Program-made: the position numbers and the translations under genes | In this document: positions 47,601 to 59,999 of the stretch, one piece after another | Layout: each line of letters opens with the position of its first letter | Numbering within the stretch: position 1 is the first letter of the stretch | The notes under the pieces: model-generated | What the model was told of the DNA's origin: nothing | Databases searched by the model: none | What the model saw: only the letters and a program-made list of their open reading frames with translations | Assembly: GCA_035048485.1 (NCBI GenBank) | Contig: CM068586.1 | Location: 28,786,349-28,850,348, forward strand | Direction of reading: 5' to 3' | Origin: Pteria penguin | Lineage: Eukaryota > Mollusca > Bivalvia > Pterioida > Pteriidae | DNA length: 64,000 nucleotides

Positions 47601-50600
47601 TATTGAATTTCCGATCTGAATATATGATCTCAAAACTATTAGAGATATTAAGTAAGTCTAAACTTCAGTTTTAAATGGGGGTGAATGTATTTTTAGGTCA
47701 AAGGCAACATTTTATGTGAGGAATCAATAAATAATCTATTGACATTCATACCAGTAACTAAAATGTATATTATAAAACCTTGTAATTTACATAATACGAT
47801 AAAATTTTATACATTATCATCAGCGAAATTTTAAGGATGAAGTTTTGCTACTTGAGAAGTGGCGAATTACAGCGCGCTACAACTCTTCAGTAATCGTGCA
47901 GTAGTCGAACTGATTTTCACAAATAACGACGATAGGTATCTTTTTATCACAAGTACTCGTCAAGATCTTTTACCATGGTATCCATATGTTGCAAATCATG
48001 GTTCGCTATAATTCGTCACAACTCTTCAGGAGTCGCAAAATGTTCGATACGATGTATTTGCATGTTGTAAACCTATTTTTACATATCGAGAATAATTGTC
48101 AGACAGCATTGACAATATAGTACTGTAAAAGGCATGCGTGTATGTCATACATACGCAGTATTATATGCTGTGAAGGTGTCGCCGAAAACTCTAATATATT
48201 TTGTAGACATGCCGTCCTACAACAATCGCAATTTGTCGCCTTCATTTTGTATACTTCATGAAGCACACGTGTCATAAATCTCTAATTAGAGCATTGTAAC
48301 AACACGCAACAAACAATATCATAAATTGTAATTTAGATTATAAATAACAAAAGTGTGTCCCACATTTAGTCGAATTATAAGAATCCTGTGTAATGCATAT
48401 CAGTTGTTTGAACTGTAGATAAGGAACACGATCTATCACAAAATAGGACGGTGAATTATCTTATGCCACCTTGCCTGTATTAACACGTATCAATGTACCT
48501 TTAACATGCATTATACACGAGACATGTTAAGCGATCTAGTTACATCATTTTCATTCCTCCTGTCGACGCCCTCTATAAAATATAGCTGCAGTTTCTACAC
48601 GGGGCGAAGTATATAACAAGTACTGTATATATACTGATTGTTAAGAAATAATCTTTGAACAAAATAATGATATCGGAGTATAATGAAAAAGAAAAATGCA
48701 TACAAATGATGTAAATATTTCAAGCAACAATCTTCACATCTAGACCAGTTGATAATAATTACGTCATATCATTATCTTTTTATCGTCAATACCATGATGC
48801 TACCAACATCAGTTCTTTCATTTTCCATACATATGTGCGACATTGAAATTTTTGTTCTCGGAACTCATCTCTTCCATAATGCGGAACTGGAAAATTTTGC
48901 ATTGTATGCAAACAAACAAGAACAAAAACTTGTTCAAGTTTGATTTGAAATCAGCTTTGTCAATGGGCAATTTCATAAACGTTTTGTTTAAAACAACCCC
49001 ATTAAGAACGGTGAACAGATATCTAGGACATTTGAGTTCTGAACTACTTGGCCCTTAGGCATATCGGTCAGTGCATAGGACCACTCGTTCCGTATACACA
49101 GGACTACTCGAACACTCGTCATGAAGTTGATATACTAAGAATTATGTATATATTGACTGTCTTTGAGATGTTTCAGTAATTCTTGTCAAGGAAAGACAAG
49201 GAGAGGAAGGAGTGCCCATTGAAAACCCGACATAGCGGGAATAGTTGGTTCGTGCATAGAACATGTATAGAACAGATAAATCAAGTTAATTACCAGATCT
49301 CTTTTTATATGAAGAAAACTTCCCGTTTATAGAATCGGTCCTAGAACTCCGGCAAGTAAATGTTCAGTCCTTTTAAATAAATATAAAACATACATACCTT
49401 CTAATTTTAATGCACCATATGCGCATTTCGAAATGTTATTCGAAAAGGAGTGTCAGTATTGTCTATTACTAACGCTCAATGTAATTAATGCATTGATACC
49501 ATCATTATTCAAAACTTTGCTGAAAATCTCATTTTCTGATAAAATATTCAATCATATACATAATATATATGTAATTTTCCTATAATGACCACTGACAGAA
49601 ATGCATTAATTTATTTTCTAGCCCATGCATAGTGCACTTATATTAACTGTAAAATTATACTAGTGCTCACAAATAGTTAACACAAATTTTGATTGGCTGT
49701 TGGAAAATATTTGAGACAAGAATCATATAAAAACACAATATTTCTAAATCGACATGCAGTCGAAATTCGTACTGCATTGATTTAGTTTTGGAATCTCAGA
49801 AGCTCCTTCTTTATTTCAAGTATTTCAGACAATGGCTGGACCGTTATCACTAAAACTTCTACTATATCACGGGTAATAATTATTCTAAATCCTTTTTCTG
49901 TTTTCAAAAATTCACATATAGTGCTTAGCAACGAATTAGAAGTATATAATACACAAAGTGTCAGAGACCAAGTGTGACTCTATAAGTATTACTTATTATA
50001 TAAAGATTATTAAATTACCAAGCCTTGTCTACATCAACCTTCAAACGCCAATTCGTAGTAGAAATATCTTTAAACACAGTTATGATGACTGCCGTCATTT
50101 GGATAAAGGACTTTATGTTCACACAAAAGAAGAGAGACCTCAAATATATGGATTAACATGGGACTCAACATATTAGTCTTTGATCCATCGATATTCCTCC
50201 TCGATTTCATTGGGTTTCACATGTGTCTGAATATGACACTATACACGATAGTGTCCTTTTATGCCATGGACTATGAGATATGGTTTACCCTTCGGTACTT
50301 CTATGTTTTTTACTTAAGGGGAATCTGGCAGGTATGAGTATTTGAATACTTAGACAAAATGCAACAAAAGAGTAAAAAGCATCAATATTGAAAATCCAGG
50401 AAAATTCAGTAAGGTCTTTTCGTCATAGTTATTTGCCGTATAAGCAGGTATCTGACGTTAAACCGTTGTTATGTCATACAGTTTCTACACCATTTCCCGT
50501 ATTTTTACACTTTTATACCATTTCCATGCTGCCGATGATAGGAGGATACACCTATACTAGAACCCCATACAAATTCTTAAAGAAGGCGCTCACTATGTGG

Positions 50601-51149
50601 CTGGCATAAGACCGTTTGAATGACATTTCTAACAAATATGATCAAATCATAGGAAGATATAAATTAAATATGCTTACATGTGTATTTTGCCAAAACCGAG
50701 ATAATCATTAACGTAATATGATGACAGAAGTAACCAAGAAAATGCGCTGTTAATAATGTAATTATTTCAAAAAGCAGTCAAACATAAGAACATCACAAAA
50801 TCCTTCGATTAAAGTACAGCTGCAATGTTGAATAAAAACGACCAATTAATACGACAGTAGTCAGTCAAGTGCTGTTCTTAACCGGCTTACGGGTCCATCT
50901 TCTCACTTAATATCTAAAATAGTATTTAGCGATAGGACTCAATTCCATTTAAAATATATTTGTTTTAAATATAAACTTTGGTTTAGATTTTTTTTTTATG
51001 TTTTGGTATTTCTGTCCATGTTTCAAAAATGACGCAGAAATACTCCTCCATCTCTGATCTCAACTTTTACCATAAATATGTACTGCATATGCTACTTATT
51101 ACGCGCGTTGAATGGATTGCTTTTCAATCAATATCGAAGCAGTACCAAA
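47601..51149. other. Non-coding, few repeats
   Basis: 49377-49450 is a fragment of the 15880 repeat. 50860-50960 resembles the start of an inverted family B tail. Otherwise AT-rich with no supported gene. The short frames at 48749-49058 and 49958-50176 have no recognisable domain. Confidence 0.45.
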
Positions 51150-51665
51150 CCGTTAATCATTCTCAAAGTCCAAGGACAGATACAAAATCCTGTAAGTTTC
51201 AAAAGGAACTGTTGTGAACCCCGAAATACTGAAAAATTCCGAGTTGAGACAAGGTGCCCGGGGAGAGTATGCGTCTCCTGTCTGCATGCATCACCCGTCA
51301 CTGCAGTTCTCAAGAAACATGTTAAAATCAAGGGTTTTGGTTTCCTAATTGTACGTACGAAAGTACAAAACTGGTATACAAAGCCATATTTGGTGTTCAC
51401 TAAACAGGTCATTTAGTCGCATTCCAGAATATTATGAATCATTCTGGAAAAGGCACATCATATTTTCGTACAAGATCCCCATAGCGACCGTAGAACTTCC
51501 TCAGACGTTCTTTAACATATCCCTGCATGAGCAACTCCAGTCGTTTGGCCCTTGGAATAAAACCTTCGTATAGAGAACAGGCTCTTGCGTACCTTATAAG
51601 TTGAGATATATAAACTCCATAGGCAGGTGAGGACGGGGTATTGCTACAAAGAAACAGGAAACGAA
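51150..51665 (-). pseudogene. PLE (family C/D) RT C-terminus with 3' UTR
   Basis: On minus: SNTPSSPAYGVYISQLIRYA, RACSLYEGFIPRAKRLELLM, QGYVKERLRKFYGRYGDLV, then a one-base deletion, and NILECD with TAA. The 3' UTR (51150-51412) is nearly identical to 11117-11330. It contains a GTGACGGGTGATGC... SECIS-like fold at about 51247-51301, whose 3' UGA has become UUG. Cys is the penultimate residue in this family. Confidence 0.72.
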
Positions 51666-51747
51666 GATTAATACGAAACTTATTTGGAATACAAACATGT
51701 ACTCCATGTATCATAAACTTAATTCAACAGATGAAGTCTATCAATAA

Positions 51748-52087
51748 TGGCCCTATTCTAAGATTAATAAGTGCAACGCCAAGAAATGTCTTACTTGCCA
51801 TCATTTAATCTGCAAGTCCAATATTGAATCTTCAGTTAATGGAAATACATATAACACCAAATTAGACAAAGACACAGATTGACATACTGCCAGTGTTATA
51901 TATGTCATCACTTGGGAAGCTAGAGGATGTGGGGTTTAATATGTCGGGGAAACTTCTCAAACTTTGAAACAACGTTTTCGGAATCAATCCTGTAAAATTC
52001 GTAATAATTCAGGACGTAAATACCAGAAATTTCTTTATAACTACTTTAATAAATACCAACATAATATTAACAATGTGAAAATAACTC
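51748..52087 (+). pseudogene. GIY-YIG nuclease domain of a PLE (N-terminal position)
   Basis: A Cys/His cluster (INKCNAKKCLTCHHLICKS) is followed by a linker and the GIY-YIG core. The core has VIYVIT (51895-51912) for GIY, YVGETSQTLKQRF (from 51940) for YIG plus the catalytic Arg, and KYQKFLYNYFNKYQHNI in the C-terminal part. The frame has a TGA at 51880-51882, five codons before VIYVIT, where homologous GIY-YIG proteins commonly have Cys. A TAA is at 51937-51939, just before YVGET. PLEs use this domain to nick target DNA. Here it precedes the RT, the permuted order of Naiad-type PLEs. Confidence 0.75.
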
Positions 52088-52964
52088 ATGAATAATATTC
52101 TTGTGCAATTTGATGGCAAGATATATCAAGAAATAGTTGGGATTCCTATGGGTACTAACTGCGCGCCTCTGATAGCAGATTTATTTCTTTATTGTTATGA
52201 GAGGGATTTTATGGTTTGTATTAAAAAATCAAAACGTTTCGATCTCATTGACAAATTTAATAATACTTGCAGATATCTGAATGACATTTTGGTTATCGAC
52301 AACCCTCAGTTCGAACAATTTATATCAGAAATATATCCACCAGAGATCAAATTCAATAAAGCTAATACCTGAGATAAATCTACACCTTTCTTCACATTTC
52401 AACATCAAAATTATCAACCGCCTAATATATGCTAATATTTATGATAAACGTGAGGAGTTTGGATTTCCTATTGTACATTTCCCTTACTTGGATGGCGATG
52501 TCCCTCGACTCCCATCATATGGTATCTATATATCTCAATTAGTTCGATTTGTCAGAGGCTGCACCGATGTTTTGGACTTTCATAAACGAAATTTACAAAT
52601 TACTACTAAACTTTTAACTCAGGTTTACAGATACCACAAGCTTAGAAAAACATTCAGCAAATTCTTTAGATCATATTTAGAACTTCTATCTAAATTTGGA
52701 AATATTTCTTTACAACACTATGTATCCAATGGAATTTCCCATCCTAATTTTTATGGTGATCTCGTATGTAAACAAGGGAAAGTAAAAGGCTACGATAACG
52801 TTATTTTATCCTGTAATAAAATAGTCAAACGTCTTTTAAATAGACAATATGACATTGAGATCATCAAAAACACTATAGGTCTTGTATTTGGCCCCTCTAC
52901 AGCCTTATGCAGACTTTTACTTGAATGTTGCACGCTGACTAACAGGGCGGTGGGGACTATATGA
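52088..52964 (+). pseudogene. PLE (family B) reverse transcriptase, N-terminal RT deleted
   Basis: Directly after the nuclease the RT resumes at NNILVQFDGKIYQEIVGIPM, GTNCAPLIADLFLYCYERDF, CRYLNDILVIDNP (YLND in place of YIDD), KANT and a TGA (52370-52372, Ser position, nonsense). A frame change follows into DKREEFGFPIVHFPYLDGDV, RLPSYGIYISQLVRFVRGC, HKRNLQITTKLLTQVYRYHK, NFYGDLVCKQGKVKG and ALCRLLLECCTLTNRAVGTI, ending at TGA 52962-52964. The missing segment between nuclease and RT indicates an internal deletion. The stop codon lies within the SECIS AUGA. Confidence 0.82.
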
Positions 52965-53031
52965 CGGGCCTTGTCCAAACCTCTTTCAGAGGAGACATGG
53001 TCCTGAACCTCGTCCCCTCTGACTGTTAGTC
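52937..53031 (+). promoter_or_regulatory. SECIS element (type II form), PLE family B
   Basis: Outer stem GACTAACAG/CTGTTAGTC; helix I GGGGAC (52952-52957)/GTCCCC (53012-53017). AUGA is at 52961-52964 and UGAA at 53004-53007. Helix II is GGGCCTTGTC/GACATGGTCC. The AAA bulge is followed by a perfect five-base CCTCT/AGAGG helix III with a TTC loop. Compared with the 7952 copy, helix III differs in sequence while pairing is kept. The UGA in the nuclease is about 1.1 kb upstream, within the range over which eukaryotic SECIS acts. Confidence 0.7.
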
Positions 53032-53465
53032 GGGACTCCTACTGATCTAGGGTCTTAGCTCGCTTTCAGACTGGCAGAGCACGGTTTATCATGTTGATGT
53101 CGCATATATTTTTATATCATTATGTGTTTTACAATACCTTACGTGTTTATATTTTTATGACCTCTCAATATGCGATACCTGTTGACCCTTGTGCTTTACA
53201 TGGAGGATTATTTAAGATTTTTAAAATTTACGTCCTTTGATTGTTCTGCTGTTACGGTGAGTGGGAAGGTGGGCCCGTAAACTGGTTAACTACACCATTT
53301 GTTTGGCTTTTGTCAAATTAAATGACCGTCCTAAGTCAGTATCGTAATTGCACTACAATCAAATATGTTTGTAATGTGTTATATGTGCTAGTATATTATT
53401 GATATTCATGTATTGTATAGCTCCATGGTGACTTCTGCCACATAACTTAGCCAGTAACTCCTCTT
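53032..53465 (+). repeat. PLE family B 3' UTR tail
   Basis: The longest family B tail, with the GGTGAGTGGGAAGGTGGGC and GACCGTCCTAAGTCAGTATC blocks. It ends near TGACTTCTGCCACATAAC, after which segmental-duplication sequence begins. Confidence 0.72.
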
Positions 53466-54960
53466 TTTTCTTTGGTATATTTTCAGTTTGAAGTCTAGAA
53501 ATGTATTGTTGAATACTTTGTCCTAAATTCTAATAGGATAATCTGAGAGCATTAGGACAAAGAATGACACTATTCTGTATAAAAAGAAAACCGACAAAAG
53601 GCAGGTATATCAAATAAACCATACTAATCTTATATTAATTTTGCCTTATTTAAATTTTATACTTTGAGCTACACATAGACCCGTTTGCTGTTAACTGTTG
53701 CTGTAAATCCATTGAAAAAAAATTATGTGTAAAATCACGTAGCAGAGGAATGTAAGATTTCATTTTCTTTCTGCTATTGTAATTGGTTCTTAGCTCAACG
53801 CCGGTATAAAATTATTAATACTGATGATCGTTTTTTTTTTTAAATTTTCTGTATTAAATAAGTGATACATAATTCTTTAATTGGATTGAAAAACACGTAG
53901 TATAAAGGATATTCTATTGACATTCAAGAAATTATTTCCTACTGGTGATTTTCTATTTGTTCACCATGGTATACCAATTGGGTGCAAGAGGGACATTGCA
54001 TATTATGAAATACGGAATAAGAAACGTCCAAAACAGAACAATAAAAAATAGTTCAACTTTATACAAATACGATATGGAGTATTAGGAATTTCACACAATT
54101 TGTTATTTTGTAAAATACTGCTGTTGGAGGACAGCGTATGTCAAAATGATTTAATCATACCATAAAATTGCCGGACGAAATCAATTGAAATTTTGAAATG
54201 TTTCATAACTACTTAGACCCAGTTGTTCAAAACTCAAATCACATATTAAGCCTCTTATTGTTATACAAAGCATATATAATAGATAAATTATTTACTGGAT
54301 TCCAGTCCGATGACTTTGCGCAAGAAATTATTAAGAAATACTTTTTAATTTTATTTTTAAAAATTATGTACCCATTCAAACTTTAACGAAATAAATCCGT
54401 TATCTTTTCCTTTTTATGTAAACCTGACCTATACTTCTCATTTTTCTTTAATGTAAACTGTATCAAGTATTATTCATTAGACTCTTATGATAGATAATAA
54501 GATATTGCATCTTCGAGATAAGCATCGTCATTTTATTGTATCTATATGCAACGAACATTGCTCTAACACTTATTCTATGAAAACTACAAAAGTCAATAAC
54601 TGTGTCTATGATCTATAAATTACCACACTCAAATTTATGACAAAATGTTAAAATTAAGCACTGAACTTAACAACCTACAAACTACAAAATAGCCCTCTTG
54701 TTTATCTTATTTAATCCATTTACCTGCTGCATAGATCTGTATACAAAACTTGATCCATTAATTCACAGTGAATTATAATATAAAACACTGCATCGTCAGA
54801 AATCGCATAAAAGAAAGCATAAAACATCTGACTCCGCCGTGTGACAAAAGTCATCACAGAAGGAATGAAAGAAAGAAAAAAACCCATAAAAATTCAATTG
54901 TAATACAGTTGAAATATCGTCTTATAACGGTTAACTGAGATAACACTAGTTTCTGAATTC
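53466..54960. repeat. Segmental duplication flank, third copy
   Basis: Parallels 43800-45590 and 27120-28740 block by block (for example ATTTTCTAT.TGTTCACCATG, GAGGGACATTGCATATTAT, AATTTTGAAATGTTTCATAA). No synthetase exon accompanies it in this window. No coding. Confidence 0.75.
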
Positions 54961-55005
54961 ATTCTGTTAGCGCTTTCGCCATGTTGGCTCTTCAGACAGA
55001 ATATG

Positions 55006-55558
<553 letters not shown>

Positions 55559-55659
55559 AAATCAAGTATAGTGAAAAAGTTATAGTGAAAAAGGTGGTTA
55601 TTTTTGTATGGTCAGGTCCCAAAATGTCGGTTAACATTCTTTAAAGAGGAATCTAAAAT

Positions 55660-56260
55660 TGCACTAGAAGGTGAGGTAAGGTACATGTTCTATTTGAGTC
55701 CAAACTAATACTCATTGGGGACAGGGTAAGATTTATTGTCTTAGCGATGATCTTAACGTTATATTGGCAATGGTGAAGGCGTTTGACTATTTTAATAAAC
55801 ATGATGCGATGAAGTCATCTGAGCTTTTCACCCTTTTAAGTTTATATGAAAGATCACTGTGGAAATATGGATGGGAGATTCCGTTATACACATAAGTTTG
55901 AAAGGTAATATATCCGAATTTTAATAAAAGCTATGAATAAAATCTATAGAAATTTCCGAAAGATTTTTTTCTGAGTTTATGGTATCGGTAACCCTAAGTT
56001 AAAACTTTTGAGGTAGTTTGTATATTTTTATTATGAAATTCATAGATATCAGTACAGTTTCTAGCAAATCGAACCGATTGCAGCTGGGAAACATAAATAC
56101 CATATCATGGGAGTCTAGGAACATCGCCATCTAACCATAAAAATGCGAATTCTTCACATTTATCAGACACTCTTTATGATAGGCTGAAATCAATCAGTAG
56201 TTTGCTAACGAAAATAATTCGACGACTTCGACTTATCATTACCGGAAATTTAAGGTATGA
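55660..56260 (-). pseudogene. PLE (family B) 3'-end fragment
   Basis: Inverted and decayed, matching 45830-46110 and 29130-29480 (ACACATAAGTTTGAAA..., AATTTCCGAAA..., GTATCGGTAACCCTAAGT). The SECIS part is almost entirely deleted (only an AACTAATACTCATTGGGGAC remnant near 55703). Confidence 0.62.
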
Positions 56261-56384
56261 CGTTTTGCTGCTTGATTTACTCAATTGTGATATGATACAT
56301 TCTAAATTATACAATAAAATCTATTAATATTATCTAAAATTTATGATATCACATTCTTATGCTCGGCTCGTGACCGAGAGCACC

Positions 56385-56610
56385 CAAACTCGACTTCCGC
56401 CCTGGGCACACCGGTGTTCTGTCTTTCGGATGAGACAGTAAAATCCAAGGCCCCGTGCCGTGGTATGCATTGTAGTAAAAGATCCCTCACTGCTTCAGGT
56501 GGGTGTGTTGCAACGGTATAGATTTCTGTGCAATGCATCAGGCAGATGCCGTGACTATATATGTGAAATAATCGTGGAGTGACGCAAACCAATATTCAAT
56601 CAATCAGCCG
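56385..56610 (+). mobile_element. tRNA-derived SINE, 5'-truncated
   Basis: Core CTTTCGGATGAGACAGTAAA, AAAAGATCCCTCACTGCTTC and GCATCAGGCAGATGCCGTGA. The 3' tail is AATCAATC. The tRNA-like head is missing. Confidence 0.8.
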
Positions 56611-56639
56611 AAATTGATTAAGATTAATAAATAAGTAAT

Positions 56640-57240
56640 ATCCATCTACACGGTGGCGATAAAGGTTTCTTATCTAAGATCTATATCACCTACCCTGATC
56701 AAGGATTTGCTACATGGTAAGTGGTATGGATCTTACCTCTTGCCCTTATCGGAATTTGTGACATGATAAATGTTATGCATACAACTACCTGCCGTTATTG
56801 TTTTTGTGACATGGTGAATAGTATGGATATTACCACCTGCCCTTACCAGAGTTTGTAACATGGTACATGTAAATGGTGTGGGTTTTACCATCTGTCCTTA
56901 CCCGGCCAAGGTTATTTACATAGTAAATGATATGTATATTACTAACTGTCCTGACTGGGGTTAGTGGTGTTCATCTTACCACTTTTCGTGACCAGGTATG
57001 GATATGTTATGTCCTGACCAGAGTTTGTAACATGGTAAATGGTGTGGGTTTTACCACCTATCCTTACCTGTAAGTTGTATAAATTTTATCAGCTGCCCTG
57101 ACAGGCATTTGTAACGTCGTGTGGATCTAGCTACTTTCCGTGATCGGGTCGGGGTTTGTTGCTCATAAAAGTGGTATCAATCACCACATGTTCGAATTTT
57201 TACATGGTAAGTGGTCTGGATATTACTATTTGTACTGACC
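56640..57240. repeat. Degenerate minisatellite of about 60 bp
   Basis: Units contain ACATGGTAAATGGTATGG, TTACCACCTGCCCTTACC and GAGTTTGTA in order. About ten variable copies, with outliers at 58415-58505. Confidence 0.8.
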
Positions 57241-57348
57241 GGATTTTTTATGTCGAAATTGGTGTATATAACACACTAACATTTCTGACAGGAAAATCCT
57301 CATTTGTATTTGGAAAAGATTTTGTTATCTCACCCTCCGTTATCTCAC

Positions 57349-57459
57349 CCGGTGGCTGTGGCTTAAACTGGAAGTTGACGAACTCCTTCTCATAACGTCT
57401 TAACACTTCGGTCTTAATCAGCTCGTTCAGCAAGAATGCAAAGTGTAAATTTTTTATAT
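57349..57459 (-). CDS. Possible orphan coding exon
   Basis: Between an acceptor-like CATGACCATAG and a donor CCGG|GTGAGA, an open 111-base segment encodes about 37 residues. These start with KNLHFAFLLNELIKTEV, then LRRYEKEFVNFQFKPQPPG. The composition is less AT-rich than its surroundings. The donor phrase GGGTGAGATAAC is tandemly duplicated just downstream. I do not recognise the protein, and no neighbouring exons were found. It could equally be chance. Confidence 0.3.
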
Positions 57460-57478
57460 CTATGGTCATGTTGCACAC

Positions 57479-58250
57479 ACATAGATTTTAGGAGTAGTTC
57501 TTCAACTTCCACTAGTTAGGAAGTATTTTTCGGTAAACACTTCTAGACAATAATATACCGGATACACAAGCAGTACACATCACTGGGCATAAAAGTCCTG
57601 CTTCATTAAACAACTACAGGGCCCTCAGCAATCATCAGAAAGTCTTTGATCTCTATTATCTAGGTCATCGCCATTGAATGCCAAAAGTTCTTCCCTCACC
57701 AGCTTCATGTTCCTCGTCGTCAACCTCGCACAATACATATGAATTTTCCAAAAGCATTAGTATAGAAATCCAATGCACAAAATCATCTATAACACATGAA
57801 TTTACGGAGGCAGTCTTAATACCGTCAATACCGTTAATACCGTCATCACAATCAACACAAGCGTAAAAGATCTTAAGGTAGCGGTGAAGATTACTGAAGA
57901 CTGATCACTGTGTAACAAGTGTTAACATGCTGTGTGCATCTACATATTCACATGAGTGCGCGTTGTGTACTTATGTCAGCGGAATAGTCTAAAATCTTCG
58001 TGTTTGCACGATGACCATAATTATAAAAATATACACTTTGAATTCTTGTTTAATAAGCTAACTATTACGGAAAATCTTCTTTATGCTGTTTATATTTGTC
58101 AATAAAATTTAACTTGAATAGAGACTTATTTTTCTTGCGTAAGGCATTGGACAGAGTTTGTCTGTAGTTATTAGAGTTGTATTTCTTTGACTGCCGACAA
58201 ATTATAAACAGTGAAAAGAGGGAAATGTGAGAAAAGGGATCAAAACCCAA
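57479..58250. other. No supported gene
   Basis: An open frame at 57678-57866 is Ser/Thr-rich with no recognised domain. It contains a short ATACCGTCA tandem repeat (57820-57846). Confidence 0.4.
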
Positions 58251-58381
58251 TCTTCCGGAAGGGACACAGAAATCCCAATCCTCGTGCCTATGCCGATTGA
58301 AATCTATGACTCGGCAACGTTCGTCATGGATATCAATAGGCATAGCACTCGGATTGAGATTTCGTTGTCCCTCCCGGGACA
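58251..58381. repeat. About 130-bp foldback palindrome
   Basis: The arms (58261-58310 and 58322-58371) pair over about 50 bases with roughly ten mismatches or single-base gaps: GGGACA..GAAATC..CAATCC and their complements. Outer CCGGAAGGG/CCCTCCCGG adds more pairing. The minus-strand open frame across it is a consequence of the palindrome. Confidence 0.88.
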
Positions 58382-58509
58382 TGGTGTTAGATCCTTTTAA
58401 TCTCCCCCGGGGTTTTTTACGTGGTAAGTGGTGTGCATCTTAAAATAACGCTAACCGAATTTGTTATGTGGTAAGTGGTATAAATCTTACGACTTGTCCT
58501 CAATCGCAG

Positions 58510-59270
58510 TGGTTTGAATTAGTGCTAACACCTTATGTCATTGTTGCCACTCTAGTGACATAACTGTCTGCTATACGCAAACCGGAAGTAGTGATTCGTT
58601 TCGAAAATTTGAGAAATTACAGGTAAATAACGTCAGTTAATCAGACTTATCTCTCGGGATCCAGAGTGCGAAGCTAGATGGATATTTGGACATTTGGGGT
58701 TTATTACCTTAGCTTTGTCAATAGATGAAAAAAATATATATCGTGTTCCTCTTCTTCAATAACCTTTTCTTCTGTAGTTTTTTTTCAAGGGTTTTTCTCT
58801 CCTTTTAGGATAATCTCCTCGAATTTGACTCCGAATTAATTGTGACTGACGTGTTTAGTTTGTAGAAAATAGTCATGACACACACAATCATCATTTACAA
58901 TGTGCTTTTTCAGATAAAATGGGAAATACTCTATAACGAAACTAAAGGAACATCAATATCTTCTCTTGTTTCATTGCGAGCGCAAAATATGCAGCAAAAA
59001 ACATATAAGATACTAAACGAAGCAATTAAAAGCCACCCTAATTTGTGTTGCAAATCGAAAGTTTACAAAAGATGAAAAATCGAAACTCCCTGGTGATATT
59101 ACTCCATAGAACGTTAGTGGTGTAATGTGACTGTGGGACTCAGAGGACATTTAAGGGCATCTAAAATACATGGATCCCTGATGTCTCTTTTTACTGTGAT
59201 ATTATTACCCCTAGCCTACGAACAAAATAACTGGCATCTGTCTCTGTGCCAGAGCAAATCTTATCTGTAT
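58510..59270. other. No feature seen
   Basis: AT-rich. A frame at 58875-59075 has no recognised domain. Confidence 0.4.
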
Positions 59271-59880
59271 AAAATGTAGGCGGGTGGGTAGATTTCACAT
59301 TCACAAGGCAAATATATCAGATTCACCATGCCACACTTATATTACCTTGTCTGATATATATGTAATAGATTGAGTGACACGTAGACCTGTTTGGATCAAA
59401 CTATAACTGCAGATCCATTGTTAAGCATTTATTATATGTAAATGTTTGGAATGTTTCCGTATTAAACAAGTATATTAATTTATAAATATATGTAATTGTT
59501 TGACCTACATGTAGACCTTTTTGCTCCAAACAGCTATAGCTGCATTGTAAAATGATGTACTAAAAAAAAAAGAAATATTATTTCATTCTTTCGTGCGTTT
59601 ACATTGAGTTTACTGGCCCATCGCTAATATAAATTATCCGTGTTAATGCCCTGTATGTGAAGTGTTTAGGTTTCAAATATTTAAGTGGTAAATTGATTTT
59701 TATATTTGAAAATTATCTAACATCTTATTTGTAATTCTTAGAGATTTAACTGCGATCAAGATACATCAAATCATTTCCTGTTGAAGAATATCTTGTTTCC
59801 CACTATGCTATCTTTTCCTTAAGTATTGTATATCAAATAGGAAATAGAGAAATGTCCAAGATAGACAAAAACTAGAGCTG
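59271..59880. repeat. Segmental duplication flank, fourth (short) copy
   Basis: Diverged relative of 27180-27660, 43870-44940 and 53560-54050 (AGGCAAATATATCAGA..., TTGAGTGACACGTAGACC.GTTTG, AAATCATTTCCTG). Confidence 0.6.
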
Positions 59881-59999
59881 TCCTAACTGGATAAATATCC
59901 CCCGCGGCAACAATGTTGAAACATGCAATAATTCATCCCAAGATACATCACTGGTATAAGTGTAATGGATATCCCCCTTGTTCATTTTGAGGTATAATC

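Noticed and set aside
52370..52372. TGA after KANT in the family B RT as a Sec codon
   Set aside because: Relatives have Ser (TCC) here, and a frameshift follows. Treated as nonsense.
58065..58382. 105-codon minus-strand frame
   Set aside because: Overlaps the foldback palindrome and AT-rich sequence. No domain and no codon structure.
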